A DNA stretch of 64,000 bases, from positions 3,658,001 through 3,722,000 of the forward strand of contig NZ_FMIB01000002.1 in assembly GCF_900091475.1 (NCBI RefSeq), given 5' to 3'. Below are positions 34,197-42,586 of this stretch, piece by piece; positions within the stretch are counted from its first letter, which is position 1; each line of letters starts with the position of its first letter. The notes beneath the pieces are model-generated. The model was not told the origin of the DNA. It saw only the letters and a program-made list of their open reading frames with translations, and searched no databases. This DNA comes from Micromonospora chersina. Lineage in GTDB: Bacteria; Actinomycetota; Actinomycetes; Mycobacteriales; Micromonosporaceae. The position numbers and the translations under genes were made by a program.

Positions 34197-35387
34197 TCAG
34201 GCCGCCGGCAGGACCAGGGTGACGGTGGCGCCCCGCCCCGGCGCCCCGGCGACCTCGACCGCGCCGCGGTGGGCCCGCGCCACGTGCTGCACCAGGGCCA
34301 GTCCCAGCCCGAACCGGCGGCCGGCTCCGGCCGTGCCGTGCGCGAAGCGCTCGAAGAGCCGGTCCGCCGCGGCCGGGTCCAGCCCCACCCCGTCGTCGGC
34401 GACCGCGGCGGCCACCTGGCCGTCGCGACGGGTCACGGTCACCGTGACGTGGCCGCCGTCGGTCGTGTGCCCGACGGCGTTGTCCACCAGCGCGGTCAGC
34501 GCCCGGCGCAGGGCCGTACGGGCGCCCCGGACCCGGGCCGGACCGGCCGCCTCGACCCGCAGCTCGACGTCGTGCTCCCGCGCGTACGCGGACATGCTCG
34601 CCACCACCTCGCGTGCCACCTCGGCCAGGTCCACCTCGATGTCCGGCAGCGGCTGGTGCTCGGCGGCGGCCGACACCAGCAGGTCCTCGACCACCTCGCC
34701 GAGCGCCCGGGTGTCCGCCACGAGCTGGTCGAGCTGGTCGGTGAGCCGGTCCGCCGGCTGGCTCCGGGCGCGGCGAGCCAGCATCTGCGCACGGGTGTGC
34801 AGCACGGTGAGCGGGGTGCGCAGCTCGTGCGAGGCGTCGGCGACGAAGCGGCGTTGCAGGGTCAGCGCGGTGGCCAGCGGCGCGACCGCCCGCCGCGCCA
34901 GCAACGCGGCGGCGACCAGCGCGCCCGCCAGGCCGGCCAGCTCGGCCACGAGCAGCGCCACGGCGAGCTGGCCCTGCCGCCGGCGCAGCGGCGCGAGGTC
35001 GGCGGCGACCGCCCAGCGGCTGCCGTCCGCCCGGCGGGCGACCAGCACCCGGACCCGCCGGTCGTCCCCGGCGCCGGTCTCGTACCGCCCGGGCGGCCGC
35101 CCGACCGCGCCGTCCAGGATCCGGACCAGCTCCGGGGACGCGCTCCTGGTCACCTCGACCGCCGCGGTGCCGGGGCGCTGCCGGGCCAGGAACTGGCCGG
35201 GCGGCGGGTCGTCCACGTCCTCGGCCGCCGCCAGCACCTCGGTCAGCCCGGCGTCCAGCGCCCGGGACTCCTGCCGGCTGGTGAGCACGAACATCAGCGC
35301 GCCGACCAGCAGCAGGACGATCCCGATCACCCCGGCGGTCTGGGCCACGCTGGTTCGCCGGGCGCGGTCCAGCCGGGCCTCGTCCAC
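34197..35387 (-). CDS. Sensor histidine kinase
   Basis: 396 aa. Two TM helices (~17-36 and ~141-163) flank a ~100-residue extracellular sensor (~40-138). A short linker leads to the phospho-acceptor box FVADASHELRTPL with H187, then the N box (ALVDNAVGHT) and the G boxes (DDGVGLDP, RFGLGLALVQ). It lies 13 bp after the response regulator gene on the same strand and is its cognate partner. The signal is unknown. Confidence 0.93.
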   Translation of the reverse strand: MDEARLDRARRTSVAQTAGVIGIVLLLVGALMFVLTSRQESRALDAGLTEVLAAAEDVDDPPPGQFLARQRPGTAAVEVTRSASPELVRILDGAVGRPPGRYETGAGDDRRVRVLVARRADGSRWAVAADLAPLRRRQGQLAVALLVAELAGLAGALVAAALLARRAVAPLATALTLQRRFVADASHELRTPLTVLHTRAQMLARRARSQPADRLTDQLDQLVADTRALGEVVEDLLVSAAAEHQPLPDIEVDLAEVAREVVASMSAYAREHDVELRVEAAGPARVRGARTALRRALTALVDNAVGHTTDGGHVTVTVTRRDGQVAAAVADDGVGLDPAAADRLFERFAHGTAGAGRRFGLGLALVQHVARAHRGAVEVAGAPGRGATVTLVLPAA

Positions 35388-35400
35388 GCCGCTGCCCGCC

Positions 35401-36066
35401 TCAGCCCGGCCCGAGCCGGTAGCCCAGCCCGTGCACCGTGCGCACGGCGTCCCGGCCCAGCTTGCGGCGCAGGTGGTGGACGCAGGCGTCGACGGTGCCC
35501 GGCGCGTCGGCGTTGTCGAAGACGGTGCTGAGCAGTTCGGCCCGGGTGAAGACCTTCGTCGGCCGGCCGGCGAGGGCGTGCAGCACGGCGAACTCGCGGG
35601 CGGAGAGCGGGATCTCCCCGGCGCCGTCGAGCACCCGGCGGTTGTCGACGTCCAGCCGGCGCCGCCCGAGCGGCAGCCAGCCGGCCGCCTCCGGGTGCCG
35701 GCGGCGCAGCGCCCGGAGCCGGGCCAGCAGCTCGGCCACCTCGAACGGCTTGACCAGGTAGTCCTCCGCGCCCGCGTCCAGCCCCTCCACCCGGTCGTCG
35801 ACCGATCCCCGGGCGGTCAGCAGCAGCACCGGGCAGGTCACACCGCGGGCCCGCAACCTGGCGACCAGCGCCAACCCGTCCAGCGCCGGCAGCCCCCGGT
35901 CGACCACCATGAGCTGGTAGTCGCGGGTCAGCGCGTGGTGCAGGCCGCTGTGCCCGTCGCCGGCCACGTCGACCTCGTACCCCTCCTCGGTCAGCAGGTC
36001 GGCGAGCAGGCCGGTGAGGGCGCGGTCGTCCTCGACCAGCAGCAGGCGGGGGCGGGGGCTCTCCAC
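35401..36066 (-). CDS. OmpR-family response regulator
   Basis: 221 aa. The receiver has E12-D13-D14, phospho-acceptor D56 (MVVDRGLP), T84 and K106 (LVKPF). A winged-helix DNA-binding domain follows (LSAREFAVLHALAGRPTKVFTR, VDACVHHLRRKLG). It is transcribed before the histidine kinase and is likely phosphorylated by it; the targets cannot be read from the sequence. An additional candidate target is the divergent 36-37 kb genes. Confidence 0.93.
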   Translation of the reverse strand: MESPRPRLLLVEDDRALTGLLADLLTEEGYEVDVAGDGHSGLHHALTRDYQLMVVDRGLPALDGLALVARLRARGVTCPVLLLTARGSVDDRVEGLDAGAEDYLVKPFEVAELLARLRALRRRHPEAAGWLPLGRRRLDVDNRRVLDGAGEIPLSAREFAVLHALAGRPTKVFTRAELLSTVFDNADAPGTVDACVHHLRRKLGRDAVRTVHGLGYRLGPG

Positions 36067-36111
36067 GCGCCCAGTATCACCCCCTCTGTGACCACTCCGG
36101 CTCGGCGCGCG

Positions 36112-37035
36112 TCAGTCCTCGGCCGGGATCGGGTCGTCGTACTGGCCGGACGGGCCGCTGTGCGGCGCGCCGTCCACGAGTGGCCAGGCGTTCGGGGTGC
36201 AGCCGTGCAGGCCGAGCGTCTGCTGCTCCATGACCGGCGCCGGGCCGCCGGCCCGGGGGCAGAGTTCGTGACCCTGGCCGAGCCGGTGCCCGACCTCGTG
36301 GTTGAGCAGGTACTGCCGGTAGCGGCCGAGGTCGGGGAAGTGCGGCACGCCGTGCACCCAGCGGGCCACGTTGATCACCACCTGGTCGCCGTTGCGGCAG
36401 GAGGTGTAGCGGTCCGTGGTGTCGGCGCAGAGCCGGCCCCGGGTCACCGGCGTGGTCAGCAGCACCGTGAAGTCGGCCGGGTCGTCGCGTCCGACCCGTT
36501 GCAGCCGCCACCGGCCGTCGCCGGTCCAGCCGCGGGGGTCGGCCAGGGTCACCGCCACCTCCCGGGCGAAGCGCTCCACGTCGACGTTGCCGATGCCGTC
36601 CTCCACGGCGACCCGGTACCGGAGCAGTTCGCCGCTGCGGCCGGCCACGGCGCCCACGCCGGTGGCGGTGCGGAAGGCGCCCGTACCCCGGGCCGGGTAG
36701 CTGATGCCGGGCGGCACCCGGCCGGCGGCCGGCACCGGCGGTGCGGCGGGCCTGGTCATCGCCGGGCGGGCCGGCCCGGCGGCCGGGGCGCCGGCCCGCA
36801 CGCCGGCCGCGACCAGCAGGTCCGGGTGCCGCCGGGCGGCGTACCCGGCGAGCCCGGCCGCGACCAGCAGCACCACCAGGGTCAGGGCGCCGGCGCGGGA
36901 CGCCCGCCGCCGACGGTGCAGCCCCCGGTCCCGCCCACGCCGCCCGCCCACGCCGATCTCCGTCCGTCGCGCCGCCCCGGTCCGGCCAGGAGTACGGACG
37001 CCGGGCCCGGACGGATGAACGGTGAGCGCGCTCAC
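36112..37035 (-). CDS. DUF3152 metzincin-like protein
   Basis: 307 aa from GTG 37035 (GGAGG upstream); an ATG at 37113 would overlap the divergent gene's promoter. A basic N-terminus and one TM helix (~48-64) precede a Pro/Ala linker. The conserved DUF3152 domain contains HEVGHRLGQGH (H246, H250, H256), the zinc pattern of metzincin proteases, and conserved C-x-N and W motifs (CRNGDQVVINVARWVHG). Probably an extracytoplasmic peptidase; no substrate is known. The family is common in actinobacteria. Confidence 0.85.
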   Translation of the reverse strand: MSALTVHPSGPGVRTPGRTGAARRTEIGVGGRRGRDRGLHRRRRASRAGALTLVVLLVAAGLAGYAARRHPDLLVAAGVRAGAPAAGPARPAMTRPAAPPVPAAGRVPPGISYPARGTGAFRTATGVGAVAGRSGELLRYRVAVEDGIGNVDVERFAREVAVTLADPRGWTGDGRWRLQRVGRDDPADFTVLLTTPVTRGRLCADTTDRYTSCRNGDQVVINVARWVHGVPHFPDLGRYRQYLLNHEVGHRLGQGHELCPRAGGPAPVMEQQTLGLHGCTPNAWPLVDGAPHSGPSGQYDDPIPAED

Positions 37036-37115
37036 GGGTCGGGGACGCCTCCGCGCCGGTACCGTTCGTTCCCGGGTGCGCGACCCGCCACCTGCCGCCA
37101 GAGAGGGAGCCACCC

Positions 37116-38309
37116 GTGCCGGACGCCGAGCAGGTGCTCGCCGACGCCCTCGCGGCGGCGCGCGGCACCGACGTACGCGCGGCCGAGCGGGCCCTCGACC
37201 GGCTGGTGGTCGGCGACCCGCCGGCCGTGGACGCGGCGCTGCTCGCCCGGCTGACCCACGGCGTGGCGCGGCTCTGGCCGCGCGGCTGGCAACCCGTCGA
37301 CCTGGAGCGGATCGCCACCCGACGGCTGACCCCGCGAGGCGCCCGGCTGGTCCGGGACGCGCTGGCCGCGCAGCGGCGGGCCATGCCCCAGCCGGTCCCG
37401 TCCTGGTTCGACGACCAGCTCGCCGAGCTGGACGCGCGATGGGACGGCGACCCGGGCTGGCTGGACCGCCGCGCCGACGGCGACCGGATCAGCGCGCTGC
37501 GGGACGCCGTCGACGCCCTCGCCCTGCTGGAGGGCCTTCCGCCCATCGCGGTGCTGCGCCCGCCGCCCGGCGGTCCGGCCGCCGCCCCGCGCGCCGCCGC
37601 CCCGCCCACCGGCTCCCGGATGCTGGACCGGGTACGCGCGCTGCTGGCCAAGGCCGAGTCGACCACCTTCCCGGCCGAGGCGGAGGCGCTCACCGGCAAG
37701 GCGCAGGAGCTGATGGCCCGGCACAGCATCGACGCCGCCCTCCTCGACGCCGCCGCCGAGCGACCCGACCGGCCCGGCGGGGTGCGGCTCGGCACCGACG
37801 CCCCGTACGCGGCCGCGAAGGCGCTGCTCATCCAGGAGGTGGCGGCGGCCAACCGCTGCGAGTCGATCTGGTCCGACGACCTGGGCTTCGCCACCGTCCT
37901 CGGCTTCCCGGCCGACCTGACCGCCGTCGAGCTGCTGCACACCTCGCTGCTGGTGCAGGCCACCGCCGCGATGCTGCGCGGCCGGGGCGAGCGCCGCGCC
38001 GGCAGCGGCCGGCGCACCAAGGGCTACGACGAGTCCTTCCTCAACGCGTTCGCGCTGCGCATCGGGGAGCGGCTGCGGGCGGCCACCGCCACGGCGGCCG
38101 AGGAACGGGCCGACGACCGCCTGCTCCCGGTGCTGGCCGCCCGCTCGGACGCCGTGAAGGAGCGGGTCGACCAGCTCTTCCCCGGCGTCACCCGGCACCG
38201 GCTCCAGGTCCGCGACGCCGAGGGCTGGACCTCGGGCACCACGGCCGCCGACCGGGCCTCGCTCGACGCCGGCACGCCGACGCGCCGACCGGTACGCGGC
38301 GGCCGCTGA
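37116..38309 (+). CDS. DUF2786-domain protein
   Basis: 397 aa. The DUF2786 block is at ~168-205 (RVRALLAKAESTTFPAEAEA, then AQELMARHSIDAALL). The central and C-terminal regions contain the conserved NRCESIWSDDLGFATVLGFP and GRRTKGYDESFLNAFALRI segments common in actinobacterial homologues. GTG 37116 with GAGGGAG upstream. No enzymatic role is known; phage and bacterial DUF2786 proteins are thought to be nucleic-acid-related. It is divergent from the DUF3152 gene. Confidence 0.82.
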   Translation: MPDAEQVLADALAAARGTDVRAAERALDRLVVGDPPAVDAALLARLTHGVARLWPRGWQPVDLERIATRRLTPRGARLVRDALAAQRRAMPQPVPSWFDDQLAELDARWDGDPGWLDRRADGDRISALRDAVDALALLEGLPPIAVLRPPPGGPAAAPRAAAPPTGSRMLDRVRALLAKAESTTFPAEAEALTGKAQELMARHSIDAALLDAAAERPDRPGGVRLGTDAPYAAAKALLIQEVAAANRCESIWSDDLGFATVLGFPADLTAVELLHTSLLVQATAAMLRGRGERRAGSGRRTKGYDESFLNAFALRIGERLRAATATAAEERADDRLLPVLAARSDAVKERVDQLFPGVTRHRLQVRDAEGWTSGTTAADRASLDAGTPTRRPVRGGR

Positions 38310-38404
38310 GATTTTCCTCGGGGATGATGTCGGATCAGGCGAGCCGGCTCCGACCCGTCTGCGAGAGGCGCCACCGCCGGTGGCCCGAACCCGAGGAGTC
38401 AATC

Positions 38405-38773
38405 GTGAAGTACATGCTGCTGATCTGGAACCGGCCCGGCTTCGTCGAGGAGCTGTCCGAGGAGGAGCGGAACGCCATCTTCAGTGACGTCGACGTCATC
38501 ATGAAGGAGCTGACCGAGTCCGGCGAGCTGGTGGGCGGCGAGGCGCTCGCCCACCCGTCGCAGACGCGTACCGTCCGGCCCGGCGCCGGGGGCGCCGAGA
38601 TCACCGACGGGCCGTTCGTGGAGAGCAAGGAGCAGTTCGCCGGCTACCTGATGGTCGACTGCGAGACCCCCGAGCGGGCCGCCGAGATCGCCGCCAGCTG
38701 GCCGGACGTCGCGCGCGGCGTCGGCGTGCTGGAGGTGCGGCCGGTGATGGAGCAGGCCGGGACGGAGATGTGA
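38405..38773 (+). CDS. YciI/DGPF-domain protein
   Basis: 122 aa. It starts VKYMLLIWNRPGF and contains DGPFVESKEQFAGYLMVDC, the DGPF motif. Such proteins are nearly always next to an ECF42 sigma factor and are thought to sense or process a small ligand. The stop ATGTGA overlaps the GTG of the sigma gene, so the two are coupled. GTG 38405 is preceded by GAGG ten bases upstream. Confidence 0.9.
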   Translation: MKYMLLIWNRPGFVEELSEEERNAIFSDVDVIMKELTESGELVGGEALAHPSQTRTVRPGAGGAEITDGPFVESKEQFAGYLMVDCETPERAAEIAASWPDVARGVGVLEVRPVMEQAGTEM

Positions 38774-40014
38774 CCGACCGGGCGGTCGAGGACCTGCTGC
38801 GCGCCCTCGCGCCGCAGGTCCTCGGCGTGCTCGTCCGCCGGCACGGCCAGTTCTACGCGTGCGAGGACGCCGTCCAGGAGGCGCTGCTCGCCGCCGCCAC
38901 CCAGTGGCCGGAGCAGGGCCTGCCGGAGCATCCCCGCTCCTGGCTGGTCACCGTGGCGACCCGCCGGCTCACCGACGAGTGGCGCAGCGAGCGGGCCCGC
39001 CGGGACCGGGAGGTCGCGGTGGCGGTCCGGGAACCGGCGTACGCGGCGGTCGCCCCGCCCGCCGACGAGGAGCCGCCCAGTGGGGACGACACCCTGAAGC
39101 TGCTCTTCCTCTGCTGCCATCCGGCACTCACGGTCAGCGCCCAGGTGGCGCTCACCCTGCGGGCGGTGGGCGGGTTGAGCACCGCCGAGATCGCCCGGGC
39201 GTACCTGGTGCCCGAGGCCACGATGAGCCAGCGGATCCGCCGGGCCAAGCAGCGGATCGAGGCGGCCGGGGCCCGGTTCGACATGCCCTCGGCGGCCGAC
39301 CGCGACGCCCGGCTGCGCGCCGTGCTGCACGTCCTCTACCTGGTCTTCAACGAGGGGTACACCGCCTCCAGCGGTGCCGAACTGCACCGGGCCGAGTTGA
39401 CCGGGGAGGCGATCCGGCTGGCCCGGGAGCTGCGCCGGCTGCTCCCCGACGACGGCGAGGTGGCCGGGCTGCTGGCCCTCATGCTGCTCACCGACGCGCA
39501 CCGGGCGGCGCGTACCGGCCCGGGTGGCGAGCTGGTGCCGCTGACCGAGCAGGACCGCACCCGCTGGGACCGGGCCGGGATCGCCGAGGGCGTGGCCCTG
39601 GTGACCGAGGCGCTGACCTGGTCGGCGCCCGGCCCGTACCAGGTGCAGGCGGCCATCGCCGCGGTGCACGCCGAGGCGCCCACCGCTGCCGACACCGACT
39701 GGCGGCAGATCGTCGCGCTGTACCGGCTGCTGGCCCGGCTGGCGCCCAACCCGATGGTCACCCTCAACCAGGCCGCCGCGGTGGCCATGGTGGACGGTCC
39801 CCGGGCCGGGCTCGCCCTGCTGGCGCCGCTGGACGCCGACGAGCGGACCGCCGGCCACCACCGGCTGGCCGCCGTCCGCGCCCACCTCCTCGAACTGGCC
39901 GGCGACCGGGACGACGCCCGGACCGCCTACCTGGCCGCCGCCCGGGCCACCACCAGCCTTCCCGAGCGGCACTACCTGGAGGTACGCGCCGCGCGGCTCG
40001 CCACCGACCGATGA
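38770..40014 (+). CDS. ECF42-type RNA polymerase sigma factor
   Basis: 414 aa. Sigma region 2 (~10-75: CEDAVQEALLAAATQWPEQG) and region 4 (~115-165: GGLSTAEIARAYLVPEATMSQRI) are followed by a ~200-residue C-terminal extension with TPR-like helices (LFLCCHPAL, LVFNEGYTASSG, YRLLARLAPNPMVTLNQA). That is the architecture of the ECF42 group, whose extension contacts a DGPF partner. It has no anti-sigma gene. It is coupled to the DGPF gene upstream and to the reductase downstream (ATGA). Confidence 0.93.
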   Translation: MTDRAVEDLLRALAPQVLGVLVRRHGQFYACEDAVQEALLAAATQWPEQGLPEHPRSWLVTVATRRLTDEWRSERARRDREVAVAVREPAYAAVAPPADEEPPSGDDTLKLLFLCCHPALTVSAQVALTLRAVGGLSTAEIARAYLVPEATMSQRIRRAKQRIEAAGARFDMPSAADRDARLRAVLHVLYLVFNEGYTASSGAELHRAELTGEAIRLARELRRLLPDDGEVAGLLALMLLTDAHRAARTGPGGELVPLTEQDRTRWDRAGIAEGVALVTEALTWSAPGPYQVQAAIAAVHAEAPTAADTDWRQIVALYRLLARLAPNPMVTLNQAAAVAMVDGPRAGLALLAPLDADERTAGHHRLAAVRAHLLELAGDRDDARTAYLAAARATTSLPERHYLEVRAARLATDR

Positions 40015-40772
40015 GTTACGCCGGCCGGGACAGTCCACCTCGCATGGGAGAGGTCACCAGTCAGATGTCGGTGTCGCTGGACGGGTACGTCGCGGCGCCG
40101 GGGCAGAGCCGGCAGGACCCGCTCGGCCGGGGCGGCCTGCGGCTGCACGAGTGGTTGTTCGCCAGCGAGAGCTGGCGCGAGCGGCACGGGCTGGCCGGCG
40201 GGGACCGGAACGTCGACGCCGAGGTGGTCGACGAGGTCACGGCGGGAGTCGGCGCGTACGTGATGGGGCGCCGCATGTTCGGCGGCGGCGAGGGCGGGTG
40301 GGACCTGGACTGGACCGGCTGGTGGGGTGACGAGCCGCCGTGGCGGGTCCCGGTCTTCGTGCTGACCCACCACCCGCGCGAGCCGCTGGTGATGCGGGGC
40401 GGCACCGAGTTCCACTTCGTCACCGACGGCATCGAGGCGGCGCTGGCGCGGGCCCGCGCGGCGGCCGGCGACCTCGACGTGGCCGTGGCGGGCGGGGGCG
40501 GGACGGTGCGCCAGTACCTGGCGGCCGGGCTGCTCGACTCGCTGTGGCTGCACGTGGTGCCGATCGTCCTGGGCGGCGGCACGCCCCTCTTCGACGGCCC
40601 CGTCGACGCGGTGTGGGAACCGGTCAAGGTGGTCCCCGCCCCCACGGTCACCCACATCCACTACCGGGTCAGAACAGCCGGCCCCGGTACGGATGCGACC
40701 GCTTCCACGTCTCCTCCCACTGAAGCAGCTCCGCCTGCCAGAGCGGAAGCTCAGGATGGTAGTCCCGGATGA
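40011..40772 (+). CDS. Dihydrofolate-reductase-like (RibD C-terminal) protein
   Basis: 253 aa from ATG 40011, overlapping the sigma-factor stop; ATG 40044 (MGEVTSQMSVSLDGYVA) is an equally likely start. It has the RibD_C fold: MSVSLDGYVA (~15-24), AYVMGRRMFGGG, VPVFVLTHHPREPL, LDVAVAGGGGTVRQYLAAGL and LHVVPIVLGGGTPLF. The natural end would be near THIHYRVRT. The last ~30 residues (AGPGTDATASTSPPTE...) are read across the 3' end of the convergent immunity-like gene and look non-native, so the original 3' end may have been replaced. The reductase substrate is unknown. Confidence 0.78.
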   Translation: MSYAGRDSPPRMGEVTSQMSVSLDGYVAAPGQSRQDPLGRGGLRLHEWLFASESWRERHGLAGGDRNVDAEVVDEVTAGVGAYVMGRRMFGGGEGGWDLDWTGWWGDEPPWRVPVFVLTHHPREPLVMRGGTEFHFVTDGIEAALARARAAAGDLDVAVAGGGGTVRQYLAAGLLDSLWLHVVPIVLGGGTPLFDGPVDAVWEPVKVVPAPTVTHIHYRVRTAGPGTDATASTSPPTEAAPPARAEAQDGSPG

Positions 40773-41103
40773 GATGGAGACTGTCCGGGCGACTGGAGAG
40801 GAACGCCCAGTACGCCTCAACCGCCTCGCGCAGTTCGTCGAGGGAATACCGGCCCTTCTCGCCCGCCACCCATTGGTTCTCGAAGTCGATGCCGTCGCTG
40901 GTCAGCGTGACGTCGTACTTGTCGCTGCTCCACTCCTCGAACGGATGCCGACCGTGGGAAACGTCGTCGATCATCGCCAGCGCGTCGAGACAGGCCGCAT
41001 GGTAGATCGAGACGTCGGTGATCAGCCAGGCACCGAGAGCCCGGTATCGCTGGTCGGCGACGTGGAACAGGGGCAGCCGGTACTGGTCGACCGAGAAGGT
41101 CAT
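40669..41103 (-). CDS. Candidate immunity protein 2 (tandem paralogue)
   Basis: 144 aa, alpha/beta, soluble, no signal peptide. It begins MTFSVDQYRLPLFHV and ends SHPYRGRLF, matching the upstream paralogue along its whole length (about 60% identical by eye). The most conserved core is CLDALAMIDDVSHGR-PFEEWSSDKYDV. It overlaps the reductase gene's 3' end by 104 bp (convergent). As the last gene after an EndoU-type nuclease, an immunity role is inferred. The pattern 'EW--D-YDVT....NQW' recalls YacL-type proteins, but I am not sure. Confidence 0.65.
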   Translation of the reverse strand: MTFSVDQYRLPLFHVADQRYRALGAWLITDVSIYHAACLDALAMIDDVSHGRHPFEEWSSDKYDVTLTSDGIDFENQWVAGEKGRYSLDELREAVEAYWAFLSSRPDSLHLIRDYHPELPLWQAELLQWEETWKRSHPYRGRLF

Positions 41104-41111
41104 GCCGACGC

Positions 41112-41555
41112 TCAGAACAACCGCCCCCGATAGGGGTGCGGGCGCTTCCACGTTTCCTCCCAGAGCAGCAGGTCGGCCTGCCACTGGGGCAGGTCCGGGT
41201 GATACTCCCGGATCAGATGGGTTCGCTCCGGCATGCTCACCAGAAAGCGCCAGTACCGCTCCAGCACCTCACGGATCTCCGGGACTGGGTACTCGCCGTG
41301 CTGAAACTCCAACCACTGGTTCTGGAGCGACACCCGTTCGGGCGTGAAGTGGACATCGAACTTGTCGCTGCTCCACTCCTCGAACGGCTGCCGACCGTGG
41401 GAAACATCGTCGATCATCGCCAGCGCGTCCAGGCAGACGCGGAAGTAGATGGAGATGTCGGTGGTCAGCCACACTCCCAGCGCCTCGTAACGTTCGTCGT
41501 CCACCTGGTACAGCGGCAGCTTGAACTGGTCGATCGAGAACGTCATCGAACTCAC
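41112..41555 (-). CDS. Candidate immunity protein 1 (tandem paralogue)
   Basis: 147 aa. GTG 41555 has GGAGG six bases upstream; ATG 41546 is an alternative. It shares MTFSIDQ, CLDALAMIDDVSHGRQPFEE, ETWKRPHPYRGRLF and overall length with the gene that follows it. Differences cluster in the first ~35 and ~80-100 residues. It lies 17 bp after the nuclease gene, the usual place for the cognate immunity gene; the second copy may protect against a variant toxin. Acidic residues dominate, which would suit binding of a basic nuclease. Function is inferred. Confidence 0.68.
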   Translation of the reverse strand: MSSMTFSIDQFKLPLYQVDDERYEALGVWLTTDISIYFRVCLDALAMIDDVSHGRQPFEEWSSDKFDVHFTPERVSLQNQWLEFQHGEYPVPEIREVLERYWRFLVSMPERTHLIREYHPDLPQWQADLLLWEETWKRPHPYRGRLF

Positions 41556-41572
41556 GGATTACCTCCGGGTTG

Positions 41573-42082
41573 TCACACGACAGGCCAGCCGTGCTTCAGT
41601 GCGCCTGTTTGCGGATGGTAGTAGCCCTCGATCGTCAGATTGCGGTACGTGCCGCGCCACGTGCCGTTGGGCAGACGTTGTGCGTTACGGAACGCGCCAC
41701 TGATGGCCGCGTCCACCTCCGCCGGGGTCCAGTGGTCCGGGAAGAAGGAGCTCACTCCCTGGTTACCGCCCTTCGGCTTCCAGGTGCCGGCCGGCGGGTT
41801 GACGGTCGGGTCGAAGTACTCCGGTTGGGCGGTGTAGGCCCGGGTCCGGGGATCCCGCTGTATGGTGCCGGGCTTGAGCCTGCGACCCGGGAAGTCCTGC
41901 CCGCCGGGTCGGTAGTGGTAGCCGGAGCCGGTTGCCATGCCGGGGCGCTCGTGACCGAGAAACACGTGGTCGCGTGAGTGGGCCGTCATACGGCCCGGAC
42001 GGTTGCGCTTGTTGGCGCGCCTCAAATACTGAAGCGCGGCGCGCATCAGGCGGCCGCCGGCCTTCCCCGATCCCTTGGCCAT
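41573..42082 (-). CDS. EndoU-type nuclease toxin
   Basis: 169 aa, basic. The first ~35 residues are an arginine/lysine linker (MAKGSGKAGGRLMRAALQYL). The rest matches the bacterial EndoU nuclease domain of polymorphic toxins: RDHVFLGH (H39, H44), GSGYHYRPG (H56), VSSFFPDHWT (110-119), EVDAAISGAFRNA and YYHPQTGALKHGWPV (154-168). EndoU domains cleave RNA with two His and a Lys. It lacks the long N-terminal secretion region usual in toxins and starts 7 bp after the CpnT-N-like gene, so the translocation part appears to be encoded separately. Start ATG 42082, weak ribosome site. Confidence 0.75.
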   Translation of the reverse strand: MAKGSGKAGGRLMRAALQYLRRANKRNRPGRMTAHSRDHVFLGHERPGMATGSGYHYRPGGQDFPGRRLKPGTIQRDPRTRAYTAQPEYFDPTVNPPAGTWKPKGGNQGVSSFFPDHWTPAEVDAAISGAFRNAQRLPNGTWRGTYRNLTIEGYYHPQTGALKHGWPVV

Positions 42083-42089
42083 CAGCCGG

Positions 42090-42584
42090 TCACCCGTCGA
42101 TCAGTTTCCAGATGACCTCTTGGACGAGGTTGCCGACGATGGTCCGGGCCAGCTGCTGGAAGATCGGGATCTCCAGGAGCGAGGCCCCGAAGGTGACCGC
42201 CGCCGTCGCGACCGCCTGGGCGATCTGGATGGCCAGGACGACGAGTTGCACGATCACGGCGATCTTCAGGGCGAGCACGATCGCGCCGCAGATGATCAGC
42301 CCGGTGCCGGTGAGCACCGCGGCCGTCACCCCGTCGCGCAGGCTGTCGGCGGGGCTGTCCTCCCGGTTCCACCAGGACTGGAAGGCGGTGATGTCCTGGC
42401 CCGAGTGACTGGACCAGACGGTGGCGGCCCCGGTGTTCGCCTCGGCCACGACGCCGGACAGGGTGCCGGAGAAACGGATCCAGGCGTTGCCCATCTCGAA
42501 GAGCTTGACCTCGTCGGCCTCCGGCCACGTGTAGCCGAGGATGCCGAGCAGCGAGCGCAGTTCGCCGGGCAGTTCGAGGCCCAC
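42090..42584 (-). CDS. CpnT-N/WXG-like membrane protein (toxin carrier part)
   Basis: 164 aa from GTG 42584 (GGGAGG six bases upstream). Residues 1-90 resemble the CpnT-like N-terminal domain of T7SS toxins (LPGELRSLLGILGYTWPEAD, then EMGNAWIRFSGTLSGVV). The C-terminal part is hydrophobic, with two long helices (~98-140, LIICGAIVLALKIAVIVQLV). In full toxins this domain is followed by the effector region in one chain; here a stop follows at IDG and the EndoU gene begins at once. It may carry the nuclease as a complex, or the pair may be a split gene. Confidence 0.68.
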   Translation of the reverse strand: MGLELPGELRSLLGILGYTWPEADEVKLFEMGNAWIRFSGTLSGVVAEANTGAATVWSSHSGQDITAFQSWWNREDSPADSLRDGVTAAVLTGTGLIICGAIVLALKIAVIVQLVVLAIQIAQAVATAAVTFGASLLEIPIFQQLARTIVGNLVQEVIWKLIDG

Positions 42585-42586
42585 CG

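Noticed and set aside
32368-37254. A 1628-codon plus-strand frame across several genes
   Set aside because: It runs antisense to five recognised genes and has no coherent protein features.
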